This document shows, one piece after another, positions 1 through 10,712 of a DNA stretch of 64,000 bases. A model generated the notes under the pieces. It worked only from the letters and a program-made list of their open reading frames with translations. It made no database searches and had not been told where the DNA came from. Each line of letters begins with the position of its first letter. Position 1 is the stretch's first letter. The DNA is from Clonostachys chloroleuca (taxonomy: Eukaryota > Ascomycota > Sordariomycetes > Hypocreales > Bionectriaceae). The stretch is from assembly GCA_037952775.1 (NCBI GenBank), contig JBANAY010000003.1, forward strand, positions 16,244,001-16,308,000. The letters are read 5' to 3'. The position numbers were made by a program, and so were the translations under genes.

Positions 1-1323
1 CCAATACCTCGACAAGGTCATGATATCGTATGCAGCCGTCTACAACATGAAGAAAGACTTGAATCTCGTCGGCCAGGAATACAGCTGGGCTAACTCCATC
101 TTTTACTTTGGATACCTCGTTGGTGAATTTCCAGCCAACTACCTTCTTCAAAAGCTTCCTATTGGAAATTCAGTGCTGGATGTATTCTCATTTGGGGTGC
201 TTTGGCCATGCTCTGTGCAGTCACCAAGAACTTTGCAAGCCTTGCCGCCGTCTGATTCCTCATGGGCTTCTTCGAGGCTGGAATCCCTCCATGTTGGATC
301 TAAATCACATCCATGTTTTACAAGAAGAGTGAGCAGGGGCTCAGATGCACAGCCTGGTATTTCATGGTTGGTGTCGCCGCTATCGTGGGTGGCTTGCTTG
401 GTTATGGCGTTGGCCATACTCACACCGCCGTGGGGCAGTGGCAATTCGTCTTTCTCATTTGCGGTGGCTTCACCGTTCTTTGGGCATTCGTCATATACTT
501 CTTTTTGCCTGATTCCCCGTTACAGGCCTATTTTTTGACCGAAAGAGAAAAGTCTATTGCTGTGGAAAGGCTTCGCGGAAATAGAACAGGAATCAAATCG
601 ACCGAAGTCAAATGGGATCAGGCACGAGAGGCACTGACTGACCCCCAAGTCTGGCTCTTTGAACTATGGAGCGGTATCAGTCAGATTCTGAATATCGGTG
701 GCAGCTTTTTACCGCTGGTAATTCAGGATATAGGCTTTACCGGTCTACAGACCACTCTCCTGACGCTCCCTGTTGGCGGTGTCGAGTGCGTTGCAATGGT
801 GGTAGCCGGTGGACTCTCCTCCTACTTTGGGAAGGCCCGCACTATCATCATGTTTGCGGTAGCGTGCCCAACTCTTGTTGGTGCGGTTCTGCTTGAAAGA
901 TTGCCTCTGTCTAGCACCTAGGCTCGGGCTACCGGTGTGTGGTTGCTTCTATGTATTCCTGCCTCATACGCCATCATGTTGAGTTTGATTGCATCCAATG
1001 TCGCAGGTACAACCAAAAAGGTCACCACAACCCTGCTATGCTTCGTATGTTTCTGCGTTGGAAACATTGTGTCCCCACAACTATTTCTCTCGACAGAAGC
1101 TCCAATCTACGGGACGGCTATGCGGTCAATGCTAGTTGCCATGGCTTTGACTCAACTCACGACACTTTTGCTTGGGGTTTATTACGTCTACGAGAACAGA
1201 AGAAGAGATGCGTTGCTCTCTCAGACCCCACAAGATATTATTAACGCTTCGACAGTATATAATGAAGAATTTCGTGACCGCACTGACAAGCAGGACTATC
1301 TACGGTTCCGGTACGAATGGTAA
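1..1323 (+). pseudogene. MFS allantoate permease-type transporter (DAL5/TNA1 family), decayed, 5' end outside window
   Basis: Translation gives a typical anion:cation symporter of the fungal Dal5 group, which import allantoate, nicotinate, vitamins or related organic anions at the plasma membrane. Visible family features are the LMGFFEAG block after TM4, the WYFMVGVAAIVGG helix, the QWQFVFLICGG segment and the FFLPDSP end of the first bundle. The frame is broken four times. One base is missing in the A run at 166-168; an extra A restores a GKFSAGC-like reading. In-frame stops lie at 253-255 (where the family has the Arg of RFLMG), 301-303 and 919-921. Between and after the stops the frame stays open to 1323, so decay looks recent. 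The N-terminus lies upstream of the window. The single-base loss could be an assembly error, but three further stops make a pseudogene more likely. Family assignment is firm; substrate is unknown. Confidence 0.85.
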
Positions 1324-2305
1324 AGGTCGAGCAACAGGATCTTACCAAGAAAACGGACTCGAGACGTCGAAATGGGCTGAAATAAAACGAATTGATATTT
1401 AGTAGTCCATGAGGGTTATGTATTCATAACATCCCTGAAATTTATTGTAGACCCGCATCGGTTCTTCTTAGCAATACCAGAGAGTATCTTCATTGTCTTG
1501 GTGGTATCTCGAGGGGCGAGCGGCGATGCTCGTCTCTGATACGTGTGCGCAAAACAGGCATTTGAGCAACAAAGTACTGACTGTACTGTGCCATTCCTCT
1601 TCCGTCGACGTCCATATCTACTCTCTTTTCACCCGTATTCGTGGGGGCGATATTTGCCGGACCTTTTCCATCTCGTGTTTGAGAATGCTCTAGAGGCTAA
1701 TTGGAAGCCTCGTATTGGTAAAGTTGGAATTCGAACTCCAAATTGCCGTCTCGTTCCATTCCAAAAGGGCCGACGTCCAAGAAATGGCTATGAATTGAGA
1801 AATGAATTGATATTTTCACTACAGGGCTGGCTAGGATGAGGTGAATACTGAATCACACAACACAGCATAGTTGAATATGTGGCGTGATACGATTACGACT
1901 ATATGGACTCTCTCAGCACATCGTGGGAATCAGGACACGTGCGGCTTTCATTCGATGCTTTCGGTAGAGTTTGAAGGCAATGGGTTATGGCCGCGTCGTA
2001 ACTTTGTATCTGCAGCTGCAAATCTACGTTTAGGCGCGAACCCTTTATCAAGCTTTCGGGATGGTCCTTGGTATTCATATGACGATCTATCAATTAATGT
2101 CAGGATGACTATAGCGTACGTGGCCCCAAATCAATGTTTTATTAAAGCTATTTTGGGCTAACCCGGCTTTTTGTTTTGTCCCAACTCACATCCAGGCCGA
2201 CTGCAAATACGTCTATCACTTCGCCGCTTGGCACCATTTCACGGCAAGCCCTTCTCGTTGTTCCCAATATACACAACACGCTTCCTGAACCAATCAAACC
2301 GAATA
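1324..2305. other. Intergenic, no supported gene
   Basis: About 980 bases between the decayed permease and the secreted-protein gene. Short open frames (1493-1839, 1871-2161) have no recognisable domain, no good start context and no convincing splice partners. The last few hundred bases presumably hold the promoter of the downstream gene. Confidence 0.5.
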
Positions 2306-3180
2306 ATGTCTCTCAATATGCGCCATTTCGCTACTCTAGCAGGACTCGTACTCTTAGGTGCTTCTGCCAATGTAGGTGATCGTTTCATCCACCAAAAAAA
2401 AAAAAAAAAAAAATGAGTTCATAGACTAATTCTACTATCTCAGGCTCATTCCAATAATACCTTCGAGGGAATGGAGATTGTTGATGCTAAGTGGAATCTT
2501 GAGCTCACGCCCGGTGGTCGGGTTGTGAATCTTACAGGCACTGTTGAACAGATCTACCCTCAGCTTCTTGCACTTAACCCTACCTACGAGGCAGACTGGG
2601 CTCAAAATAGCGAGACCAATGTAGAGTATGACAGCTTCATTGCTGAGGACGAGGATAAAGAACAGACAGAAAACCCTGCTGGCTCCTTATCGGTTAGAGG
2701 TCCACCCATAAGAGGATTTAAACTCGGAAAATCCAGGATTGATCGCTGGCATTGGATTACTTGGCAACAGGCCGTCCCTAAATGCAACCTTAGAAGGTGG
2801 GCTATGTGCTATGACATCAAGAAGGGGTGCAAACACTTGGAAAGGGTCCAAGGAATCCCGCAGCTTGAAGATGGGAAATGCAGTCAAATGAGCTGTAAGT
2901 ACAGCCCACTTCGAGATCGTATTGTCTCAGAGTTCTAATACTAATGACGCCCATAGGTTCGAATAAATCTGCTATCATCTGGTGCAACGTATCTGGAAAG
3001 ACTCGGACTGTGCCCAGCTATCGGCAAGTTGCTCAAGGCGCCTGGATGATCTATGAGCAGTGCCAGGAAAGGGAACCGTACGAGTTGAAGGACCGTGGGC
3101 GACGGTGCTGGGTCCGTGGGAAAGTCTTTCCTTGGCAGAAGAAGTGGTTTGTGCAGGTTCTTGGCGTGGATTCTTGCTAA
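2306..3180 (+). CDS. Small secreted cysteine-containing protein, effector-like
   Basis: Three exons: 2306-2371, 2444-2894 and 2957-3180. Both introns have GT..AG ends, and the second has a CTAAT branch-like sequence before its acceptor. The spliced frame encodes 246 residues. Residues 1-22 form a hydrophobic signal peptide (LAGLVLLGASA core), so secretion is expected. The middle is acidic and unremarkable. The C-terminal third holds several cysteines and the motif CSNKSAIIWCN, created across the second splice junction; this supports the splice call. I recall similar C-S-x-x-S-A-I-x-W-C-N segments in uncharacterised secreted proteins of plant-associated and saprophytic ascomycetes, but know no defined function. 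Intron 1 contains an uninterrupted run of about 20 A. A secreted effector or antimicrobial role is inference only. Confidence 0.7.
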
Positions 3181-4685
3181 GAGAGCTATCCTAGTCTAAT
3201 GCTCTCCTCCCATCAGTCCTCGACATATCTATCTACTCTAAATTATAGCTTATAATCTTAATCGGAAAATGTCTTGGTTATATGATAGGGGAGCACGGTG
3301 GCTGAGAAAAACGTGCATACCAATACAACAAAGATGAATGGTGAGCAGAGAGAAGAGAGAGGCCGATCGCAAGGGGCCAGGGGGGAGAAGAAGAAAGACA
3401 AGACAATAAATAAAAGCTACGTGAACACATCGAATTTTCAAGCTCACGATATTTTATCTTAGTTCAAGATTATTCACGTGACAACCTAGCAAAGATAGAG
3501 TGCCCTAGCCGACCGCAAAGTTGCCCGAAAGCGAACGAGGTCGAAAGTGTCAATACATCCACTTAACCATCACTAACGGACAGAATCTAGATGCTAATAA
3601 CGTGACGAGCACCAAATTATACAATATCACTGCCTATGCGATCGATGAGGCTAGCTACCTTGCCTCCCAAGGCGTGGTCGTCGCCTTGCCATACGTCACC
3701 AACTCCCTCATCCCTGCCAGGCTGTCACCCCAACATCTTCCGCAAAGAACACTTCCCGCCGACCCCGACTTTGCCTTCTGCAACAGCTCTGTTCGGTCTA
3801 CCAGCAGCAATGTTGTCGCCGTCCCTACTAAGCTAAGGGCCGACAAATTTGGCAACGGTGTTAGTCTCGCTCGGTACTTTACGCCTTGGGCGGTGTTACT
3901 TCTACAACTTCCACCACTACATTCGCCTTCGGAATTAACACACTGTGGGACTATGCCACGTCAAAGAGGGTTCTCGTTGGAGCCTAGAATAACTACAGTG
4001 CCCTGAAGAGCACCTCGCCTTGTATTTACAGTCATTCTTCGTCCTCTAACCCAGTTCCCACTGTCGCCACTTACCTAAAATCTCTTCCTCAGCATACTGC
4101 CAACTACAGCTACTTCAGATTTGCAATTTCTGTTGCTCTATCTATGGTGTTATAACAGGGTAAATGTTAATGTATTTTGATAATCTGTGTAAACTTAGTT
4201 GTGCTAGGGAGGTCGTGCAAGCGGAATGCTGTAACATTTTTTATTACTAGCGATCAGGTTGGTTTTAGCAAATCAAGGTCTGAGCAGCCCTACACTGCCA
4301 CTCAAATACTAGAAAAAGTTGGCCTCAAGCAGCTAGATGTGCTTCGTTGATTTCTGCCGGATGGCTAGTGAGTGGGCTTTGCGCTAAACAACTCACAATG
4401 TCTATTCAGCAGCTTAGGCTGGAGAGATGTCAACAAAATAATCACAGATGTGAAACTAACCTGATGGAGAAAAAGAGATGATGCTTATCTCCGACAAAGG
4501 GGTGCAGGGATACTCCTTTGCTTACATTTGGAGATCTATATAAGATATTAGACCGTAAGCCTTCCCGCTAAATCCGTTCTTCACTCTTTCAAATTCCTTA
4601 CGTGGCATCCAAGAATCCACAGAGCAAATACAGATAACTGACGTTGTGGACTTTTATATGAGGGCAGAAGTCCGCTATATGAACC
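3181..4685. other. Intergenic, possible unrecognised remnant
   Basis: A 1.5-kb gap. One open frame (3521-4006, plus strand) has a protein-like stretch ending in LASQGVVVALPYV but no signal peptide, domain or splice continuation that I can support. The segment before 4686 is AT-rich, probably promoter. Confidence 0.4.
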
Positions 4686-5144
4686 ATGTCATCCCCGATT
4701 CCACTCTTCTACCGATTTATCTTCCTATGGTATGAGCCATTGAGCGCAGCGTACGGTGTTTACCTTACTCTCGTCACCCCCAACGTTTATCTGGGCCATT
4801 ATTTCCCCGACAATTCTACGACCTGGAATCATGAATACGACTTCTGGTTTGGCCAAATGGCCGCCGCGTTTTTCTATGTCGCCACCAGCCAAGCCATTCT
4901 GTTTCGCTACACAAACGACATCGGAGTGTGGAAGATCCTCAATGCCTGTCTCGTAGGCTGGGATATTATCTTACTCTACAGCTACTGGATTGCATCTAGT
5001 GCCCAGGGCAGGGACTCTCCCCTCCAATGGCTACCTGGAGAATGGACGAAGTGGTCTCTTACATTTGGCCTCGGACTCATTCGAGCTGCGTTTGTTTTGG
5101 GGGTGGGGCTCAAGGAAGGAAAGCCACCTGCTAAAACGAATTGA
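4686..5144 (+). CDS. Small fungal integral membrane protein (DUF7704-like)
   Basis: An uninterrupted 152-residue frame with a reasonable start context (ACC ATG). Four hydrophobic segments are visible, roughly residues 8-34, 57-78, 84-104 and 122-142, so a four-helix membrane protein is likely. The N-terminal pattern (IPLFYRFIFLWYEPLSAAYG) and overall size resemble the fungal DUF7704 family, whose function is unknown; members are often small solitary membrane proteins, sometimes inside metabolite clusters. No enzyme neighbours here suggest a pathway. The frame is intact. Family membership is from memory of the pattern, not a search. Confidence 0.65.
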   Translation: MSSPIPLFYRFIFLWYEPLSAAYGVYLTLVTPNVYLGHYFPDNSTTWNHEYDFWFGQMAAAFFYVATSQAILFRYTNDIGVWKILNACLVGWDIILLYSYWIASSAQGRDSPLQWLPGEWTKWSLTFGLGLIRAAFVLGVGLKEGKPPAKTN

Positions 5145-6048
5145 AGTTTCTCATAGAGAGTACATATCGTAGGATCCCACTTGGCTAGCCGGAGGGATTT
5201 CCCTTTTGTCTAGTGGGCTAGTTCTAGGATAAAGGAATAGTTTGGTCTTGAGTAACTGGAACATTTAGGCCATCAGCAAAATTCTGAGGATGATGGGGTA
5301 GCAAGAGAGCCCTCGAGGCCGAACAGGGGCCATATGCAAGTGAGCGTGGACGCCTGTCTCAGCCAATTGAGCATGGCCAGCTGTGACCTCCTGTATCTCG
5401 ACATCCTGCTATTACACCCAACCAATCTTGGCATAGCCGCCCTATTCTGATGAATCAACAAATGCATGTTGGTACGGTTTAGCCCAAAAGCAGGCGAACA
5501 GAGAGCCGCCCCATGTTCATGTCATGATAGGTGATATCATTTTGTTTCAGCGATGTTGTAATTTGGGCAATTGATTACACAGATGATTGCAAGGTAAATT
5601 TGGTACAATTGGGGCATGGGCAATTTACATATGGCTGGATATCGTTCTCTTTAAAATAAATGGTGGAAGGAAACCTAGCAAGTGGGTAACAGGACAAACG
5701 AGACACCTAAAGAAAGAGTTGGTTATAAATACACTACCCTCTATAGTAAATCGAGAAATTCAGTAATTTAGATTAAAGTATAGTAATAATTTGCGCTATA
5801 TTCCCTCTTATATATTTATTGTAGTCTAATAATACCGGTTGCAGGCTCGAGAATAAGCTGCTTAATGTTTGAGTGTCTCAATTTCAATGTCACCCACTTG
5901 CCATGGTAAATTGGTTACACAGTGTTGAAGTTAATCACTTGGCATTCTCCCACTTTTCCTACACATTTCACAACACAGCAAACGTCCAATCATCCTTATC
6001 AGTTTCTTAAGCCTATATTTGCTCTCACATTTCTTCATCTCTTACGTC
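5145..6048. other. Intergenic, no gene seen
   Basis: About 900 bases, AT-rich from about 5640 to 5850. No supported coding frame on either strand. The end contains the promoter and leader of the gene starting at 6049. Confidence 0.5.
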
Positions 6049-6648
6049 ATGGCGGACAACATCTGGCGGCCGCATGGGTTGATTAAGGACAAGCACCTTG
6101 AGGCCCAGTACCTCGCTGCAAGAGTGACGTATGACCCAGATACGATCGTCCACGATCCTAAAGAGCATTTGACACTTGACCTTTGGAGTCACCTTTTCCA
6201 AAACTATATTTTCATAGTCAGAGACTACTACTACTACTACTGCAGCTCTCCGGTCCCCTCGGACTCTATGAATGGCACAGGTTGCGATCTCGCAATCCGC
6301 TGGTACTCCCCAGAAGAAGCATGGCACATCCCTTGCTTTGCTGGAGCAAAGAGAGCCAGCAAACAGAAACTTCCCCCTGTCAGCGCTCTCGAGAGACAGG
6401 CGTTTGACTATTGTAAGAATTTCCTCGCTGCCGGCCCTGATTTGGCTGTAGTGTATGTTTACACCCTGATTGGGACTCGTATCCGTTGTTGGAAATGTGT
6501 AAGGGGGGATACAGATCTCACAGGCTTCTGGGGTCAGGGACCGACTCTTCCTAGGACCTATGAAGCATACTTGGACGCGGGCCGAGACGACCACCGCGCG
6601 AAAATCGAGGTAGCCTTCAACCACATGCGCAAATTTTCACCACTTTAG
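6049..6648 (+). CDS. Hypothetical fungal protein
   Basis: Single exon, about 199 residues from the ATG at 6049. I prefer this over the ATG ten codons upstream because of its context (GTC ATG GCG) and the usual N-terminus of such proteins. No signal peptide or membrane segment is visible. A run of five tyrosines near residues 61-65 is encoded by a TAC microsatellite. The second half carries patterns such as AKRASKQ, LERQAFDYCKNFL, FWGQG and FNHMRKF, which I associate with a widespread, uncharacterised family of fungal proteins of about 200 residues. No function can be assigned. The frame is intact. Confidence 0.6.
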   Translation: MADNIWRPHGLIKDKHLEAQYLAARVTYDPDTIVHDPKEHLTLDLWSHLFQNYIFIVRDYYYYYCSSPVPSDSMNGTGCDLAIRWYSPEEAWHIPCFAGAKRASKQKLPPVSALERQAFDYCKNFLAAGPDLAVVYVYTLIGTRIRCWKCVRGDTDLTGFWGQGPTLPRTYEAYLDAGRDDHRAKIEVAFNHMRKFSPL

Positions 6649-7095
6649 CTTTTGTCGCCGCGGTGCTCCTTCTCTGTTACTCACTTTGATACAGGCGTCC
6701 TTCATCTTTTTTTTTATAGCGTCGGATCACCTTTGACAGAAGATTCATTTGAGAAAGGGAAGGAAACATGTTTTTTCTCCCTGTAGCGTCTCAAGTAGCT
6801 GCATCTAGGGTCATCGATTGGCTCTTGATCACTTAACCACGACTACTCCATGCGACTGAGATTCAACATAAGCCTGTTTAAGTCTATCATGTAGATTGCC
6901 CTCAATGCTTTGAAGGACGTCTGCATAAACCCGGAAGGTAACCACATCGGTATAAGAAGGGGATTGAGAAACAATAAGTTCCTACGAGACTTAATGAGGC
7001 AAATACGTTGAGCAAGGTCTGATTTGTTTGGATGAATAGACTATGCGAGTAGTACATCGACTGGATACCTGAACATCGATACTTCTTTCCATCGT
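6649..7095. other. Intergenic with repeat copy A
   Basis: About 450 bases between convergent genes. It contains the first copy (6806-6880) of a diverged direct repeat; otherwise nothing recognisable. Confidence 0.5.
6806..6880 (-). repeat. Diverged direct repeat, copy A (gene fragment remnant)
   Basis: About 75 bases similar to 8536-8611, with runs such as CATAAGCCTGTTTA identical and many transition-type differences elsewhere. Read on the minus strand it gives LKQAYVESQ, then stops. The other copy reads open and gives QAYVESQ..GAALVKRLTANR, so both descend from a coding segment. Confidence 0.7.
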
Positions 7096-7707
7096 TTATG
7101 ACGCTCTTTGATCGCGCGAGCGCAGAGCTTCAATAACTTCTGCCGTCGAAGCCGTACCACCGAATATTCGCAGGGCATGTAAGGCGGCTAAATGATCTGA
7201 CTCATTGCATGTTCCTGTTGCGTCACTAACAGTCGTCGTGCCAAAATTCCTCATATATGCGTCTCGTGCCGTCGTCTCGACACAGACATCCGTCCCCACT
7301 CCTGTCAAAACGACATGATTAACACCACGTTCCTTCAAGGTCTCTTCAAGTGTTGTATTGAAAAAACCAGAAAATCTCGTCTTGTCGATGACAGCTTCGT
7401 CAGGTTTAGGCGTAAGTTCGTTGAGAATTTCGGCATCCCAAGAATCTTGTACAAGACCATGCAGCTGTTCAATCTTGTCCCCTCTATCGCGGCCGCGCCT
7501 GTTAGAGTAGTCGGCGTTGTAGCTTGTTCTTAGGAAAAAGACCGGCAGATTGGCGGCGCGGAAAGCGGAGCGTAGTTCGTTGATTTTCGGAATAATCGAG
7601 CTTGGCTCGCTCTGCATACCTATCTTTGCAAAGCTACCCTTTTCATGGCAGAAGCCATTTTGCATGTCGACCACCAGAAGCGCTGGAGCAGAATCAAGTT
7701 GAACCAT
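7096..7707 (-). CDS. Isochorismatase-family cysteine hydrolase
   Basis: Single exon, 203 residues, the usual length of the family. It shows the expected Asp-Lys-Cys arrangement: D14 in VVDMQNGFC, K109 in DKTRFSGF and C142 in GVGTDVCVETTARDA, preceded by the typical cis-peptide region. Enzymes with this layout hydrolyse C-N amide bonds (nicotinamidase, ureidoacrylate, biuret or N-carbamoyl substrates) or the isochorismate vinyl ether. The TRFSGFFNT and TTARDA signatures fit the broad amidohydrolase branch rather than a specific one. It is probably cytosolic, as no targeting signal is seen. Diverged direct repeats flank the gene (6806-6880 and 8536-8611). Chemistry class is confident; substrate is unknown. 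Confidence 0.88.
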   Translation of the reverse strand: MVQLDSAPALLVVDMQNGFCHEKGSFAKIGMQSEPSSIIPKINELRSAFRAANLPVFFLRTSYNADYSNRRGRDRGDKIEQLHGLVQDSWDAEILNELTPKPDEAVIDKTRFSGFFNTTLEETLKERGVNHVVLTGVGTDVCVETTARDAYMRNFGTTTVSDATGTCNESDHLAALHALRIFGGTASTAEVIEALRSRDQRAS

Positions 7708-8746
7708 CTTGTTTTGACTGTTTGGGGCTTTATTGAGAGGATGCTAAGGACTCGTAGTAACTTGCTCTCGCCTTGAGGCATGTAAGTCGAGCGGGGAAGA
7801 ACCACAAAATAACTCATGGAGGATGATTAGCGGGGAGCCATTAGGATCACGGGTACCCCACCCAAGACTGGTCAGCAGGGACTCTACCCTTACTATGAGA
7901 TATTCGATAATATCCGCATCAGCCATATGAGGTAAGACTTTCAGTAACTTGATAGCTTGAGGACCCTAATGTGGCTGTATTTATTGTGAAGCGAGATAGC
8001 TAGCGTAGGTTGGAAGCAAGAGAAGAAGATATATAAGTATTGGCGTGTCCGCTGTTGTTAAGGCCTTAAGCCATATATCACCATCATCACCAGAACCAGC
8101 CTTAGCCATCAGCATCAGGAGTTATATTGAATAAATCTATGAATCTTTCCTTCTTGATGCTGATTTATTTATTTTGAAAGGTTAAGATCTCTAGTATAGA
8201 GAGAGTCAGGAATGTTTAAAGAGCTGTTATAATTGTTGATTCGACTGTTTCTTGGTGTAATCAAGTTTCCACGTATGATAGTTCAGTTGATATTAACTCC
8301 GCCGAGCCCTTGATATAGATTCCGTTGGACCTACAATATGGCGTATAGGTTTTCATTTGTATTCTTATTTTTTTTATACGAGGCATGCTTTGCTCTGAAA
8401 GTGCGTCTTACTAATTGCCTTATGGTTCGCAAATGGTTCGCAACATACATACAGTATGTAGTCACTGTGCCACACAGCTGAGATTAATATGGCTGATGCC
8501 TCTGTCTTCGCACGAGCGTCTGAAGGAGGTACATTTAGGGTGCGTCGATTGGCTGTTAATCGCTTAACCAAGGCTGCGCCACGCAGCTGAGATTCGACAT
8601 AAGCCTGTTTAATTACAAGCTGCATGAGGCTACGAACCGTGTGGAGTTGCTTATTTCTTTTTAATAGGTTTGTACATCGCTCCTGAAGAGCAAACTGACT
8701 TGCCCATGGAAATCTCTTGCTACTTGTGTCTGAGGAAGTGAGAATC
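7708..8746. other. Intergenic with repeat copy B and remnant frame
   Basis: This holds the promoter of the isochorismatase gene (minus strand) and repeat copy B. A minus-strand frame (8374-8748) contains QAYVESQ..GAALVKRLTANRRTL, reminiscent of the helical tails of PigL_N-type fungal proteins. It lacks a family-like start or continuation, so I treat it as a fragment. A 60-codon frame at 7744-7926 on the minus strand is not supported as a gene. Confidence 0.45.
8536..8611 (-). repeat. Diverged direct repeat, copy B (gene fragment remnant)
   Basis: Partner of 6806-6880, same orientation, about 1.7 kb apart, bracketing the isochorismatase gene. The minus-strand reading is open here (QAYVESQLRGAALVKRLTANR), whereas copy A carries stops. 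Confidence 0.7.
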
Positions 8747-10712
8747 ATGGCTGATCCCTTGAGTATTGCGGTCGATAATCGGCATTGCAGCTGCCGCGGC
8801 TAAAGTGGCTGGTTTCTTGTCAGCTTTCATCTCTAGCACTGCCGATGCACCAATTTCTGCGGCATCGGCCTTGGCATCAGTAGAGGAGATGAAGAATACG
8901 CTATCCGCCATTCAGCCACTCATGGACTCCCTCCATGCCGTTCCATCGTCTCGAAAGGGGTTGATTCAGCTAGACCACCTTTCAGTCATAATCACACATT
9001 CCGTTTTGACAATATCAGAGTTAGAATCCATCGTCTGCTACGAAGACGGACTCATGCACCGCATTCGATGGGCGTGGAACGAGAAGCGAGTACTTGGGCT
9101 GCTGCCTCGGCTGGACTCTCAAAAGTGCTCCTTGGCCCTAATGGTCTCCATTTTACAAAGGTAAACTTCGAACTTCACTCAGTGTCTACTCTTCGACATA
9201 TAGAATGACTAAATTACATTGGCTTTGATATAGTGAATCCGATATAAACGCTCGTGAGTGCCAAAATCGTCTGCTCCTCAAAGTAGACGAAATCTTGAAA
9301 CAGAACGAGGCCCTAGTAGAGCGTCTACAACCAAGACCAGGAACGTTCAACGCTGGTGTGCCTTCTGTGAAATTCTTAGATGGCTCGGCATCGTTCATGT
9401 CCGAGAGACGGGTGTCAATTCAGAGTGTCAGGAGTGTCGTTGGTTTAGCTCTGAGCACGGCGCGAAGACAGTCAACCATTGCGATTCCCAGATTTTCCAT
9501 CGCTTCTCACTTTGAAGCGGCCCTTGCGAAATCAAGAGTGTACACTCGTGCCATATCGGAAGAAGACATGTCGTTCACAACCTCCACAGCACCGACCAAT
9601 GCTTGGAGTATGCTATCTGGTCTAAGCTTAAACGATATCTCCGTGGTTTCTGCATTCCGACTTCCACTGAATCTTGACGATATTGATTCATTCGCCCCTG
9701 GATCGACATTTTCAACTCTTCTGACTCAAGAATTAGCTGCTCATGAGGTGGTGCAACCAGAGCCGATCTCAATGCATTACGTCTCGAACACAGAAACAAA
9801 TAGTGCTGATCCAAAGCAGTCACAGAGCTTAGAGCAGCAAGGATCCATTCCTGTCACCTTCCCATCCACAATTACAGCATCCAAACCTTCTGCGAAAGGT
9901 TCAATGAAGTAAGCGATTTTCGGTTGGGAAAACTTGGTGATTATACTAAATGTAAAAATACAGAATCGTTCTAGTTGGGAACAAAAACTCGCTTAAGAGT
10001 GAGATGCTTCACACCTATTTGAATCCAAAGGAAGCGCCCGAGACAAAATATATACCACCAGGGCAAAATACTTTCAATGTTATAGCTAGGTATGGCCCAC
10101 ATTTTGGTCTAGATCACCGTTTTGTTCGACTCGACAGCCAATCAATTAACACAAAGTAGTTTCAACCGAAAGAAGTACAATATATCTTTGCAAGACACAA
10201 CCGGACAAGAAAAGTATCACAGCCTACGCCAGCTTAGCTATTCAAACACAGACGTGTTTCTGGTTCTCTCGAATGAAGAAGTTGACACAGATTTAAAATC
10301 TGTTAGAGAGCTGTGGCTTCCCGAAATCTCATATTATTGTCCCAGTACACCTTGCATTGTGGTTAGAACTGGAATGCGGAAGCATTCATCAGCCCCGTCA
10401 TCTCCAGTAGTGAGGAGAGAAAAACCGAATCGCTCCTCGGTGACGATGAATTATGGCTCAACAACCTTCAAGCAATTGTTCTGTGACATATGGGATCCGA
10501 AGAGTGTTAGGATCATATTTGGACAAGTGGGTAACCCCCTCCTTGACTTGATTGTTAGATTATTCCAAAAAGTGTTGACCTCTAATGTGTTTCAAATATA
10601 GGCAATATTAGCAGCATCGAAGGATCGTGAAAACCACACCAACCTCAAGAGTTTCTTGGAATCCCGGCAACAGGCACGAACCATCGCATCTCCATCACAA
10701 CTTTTCAGATAA
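8747..10712 (+). CDS. PigL_N-type N-terminal domain fused to degenerate Rho-type GTPase; one-base frameshift
   Basis: Five exons fit: 8747-9160, 9234-9908, 9964-10089, 10157-10526 and 10602-10712; all four introns are 55-75 nt with consistent phases. The protein starts MADPLSIA and continues SIIGIAAAAAKVAGF, the hallmark of the fungal PigL_N (PF17111-like) domain found at the front of STAND-type proteins. However, one extra G at 8770/8771 breaks the frame between the two parts; without it the model is 564 residues. A linker of about 200 residues follows. The C-terminal 200 residues resemble Rho GTPases: KIVLVGNKNSLKS at the P-loop position, LQDTTGQEKYHSLRQLSY at switch II, and TDVFLV. The P-loop Gly before Lys is Leu, the (T/N)KxD guanine motif is absent (VVRTGMRK) and there is no CAAX box. 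It is therefore probably a pseudo-GTPase module. Role unknown; signalling or incompatibility is inference. Confidence 0.7.

Noticed and set aside
3521..4006. 161-codon frame, possible gene
   Set aside because: Partly protein-like, but no recognisable family, no signal peptide and no splice continuation.
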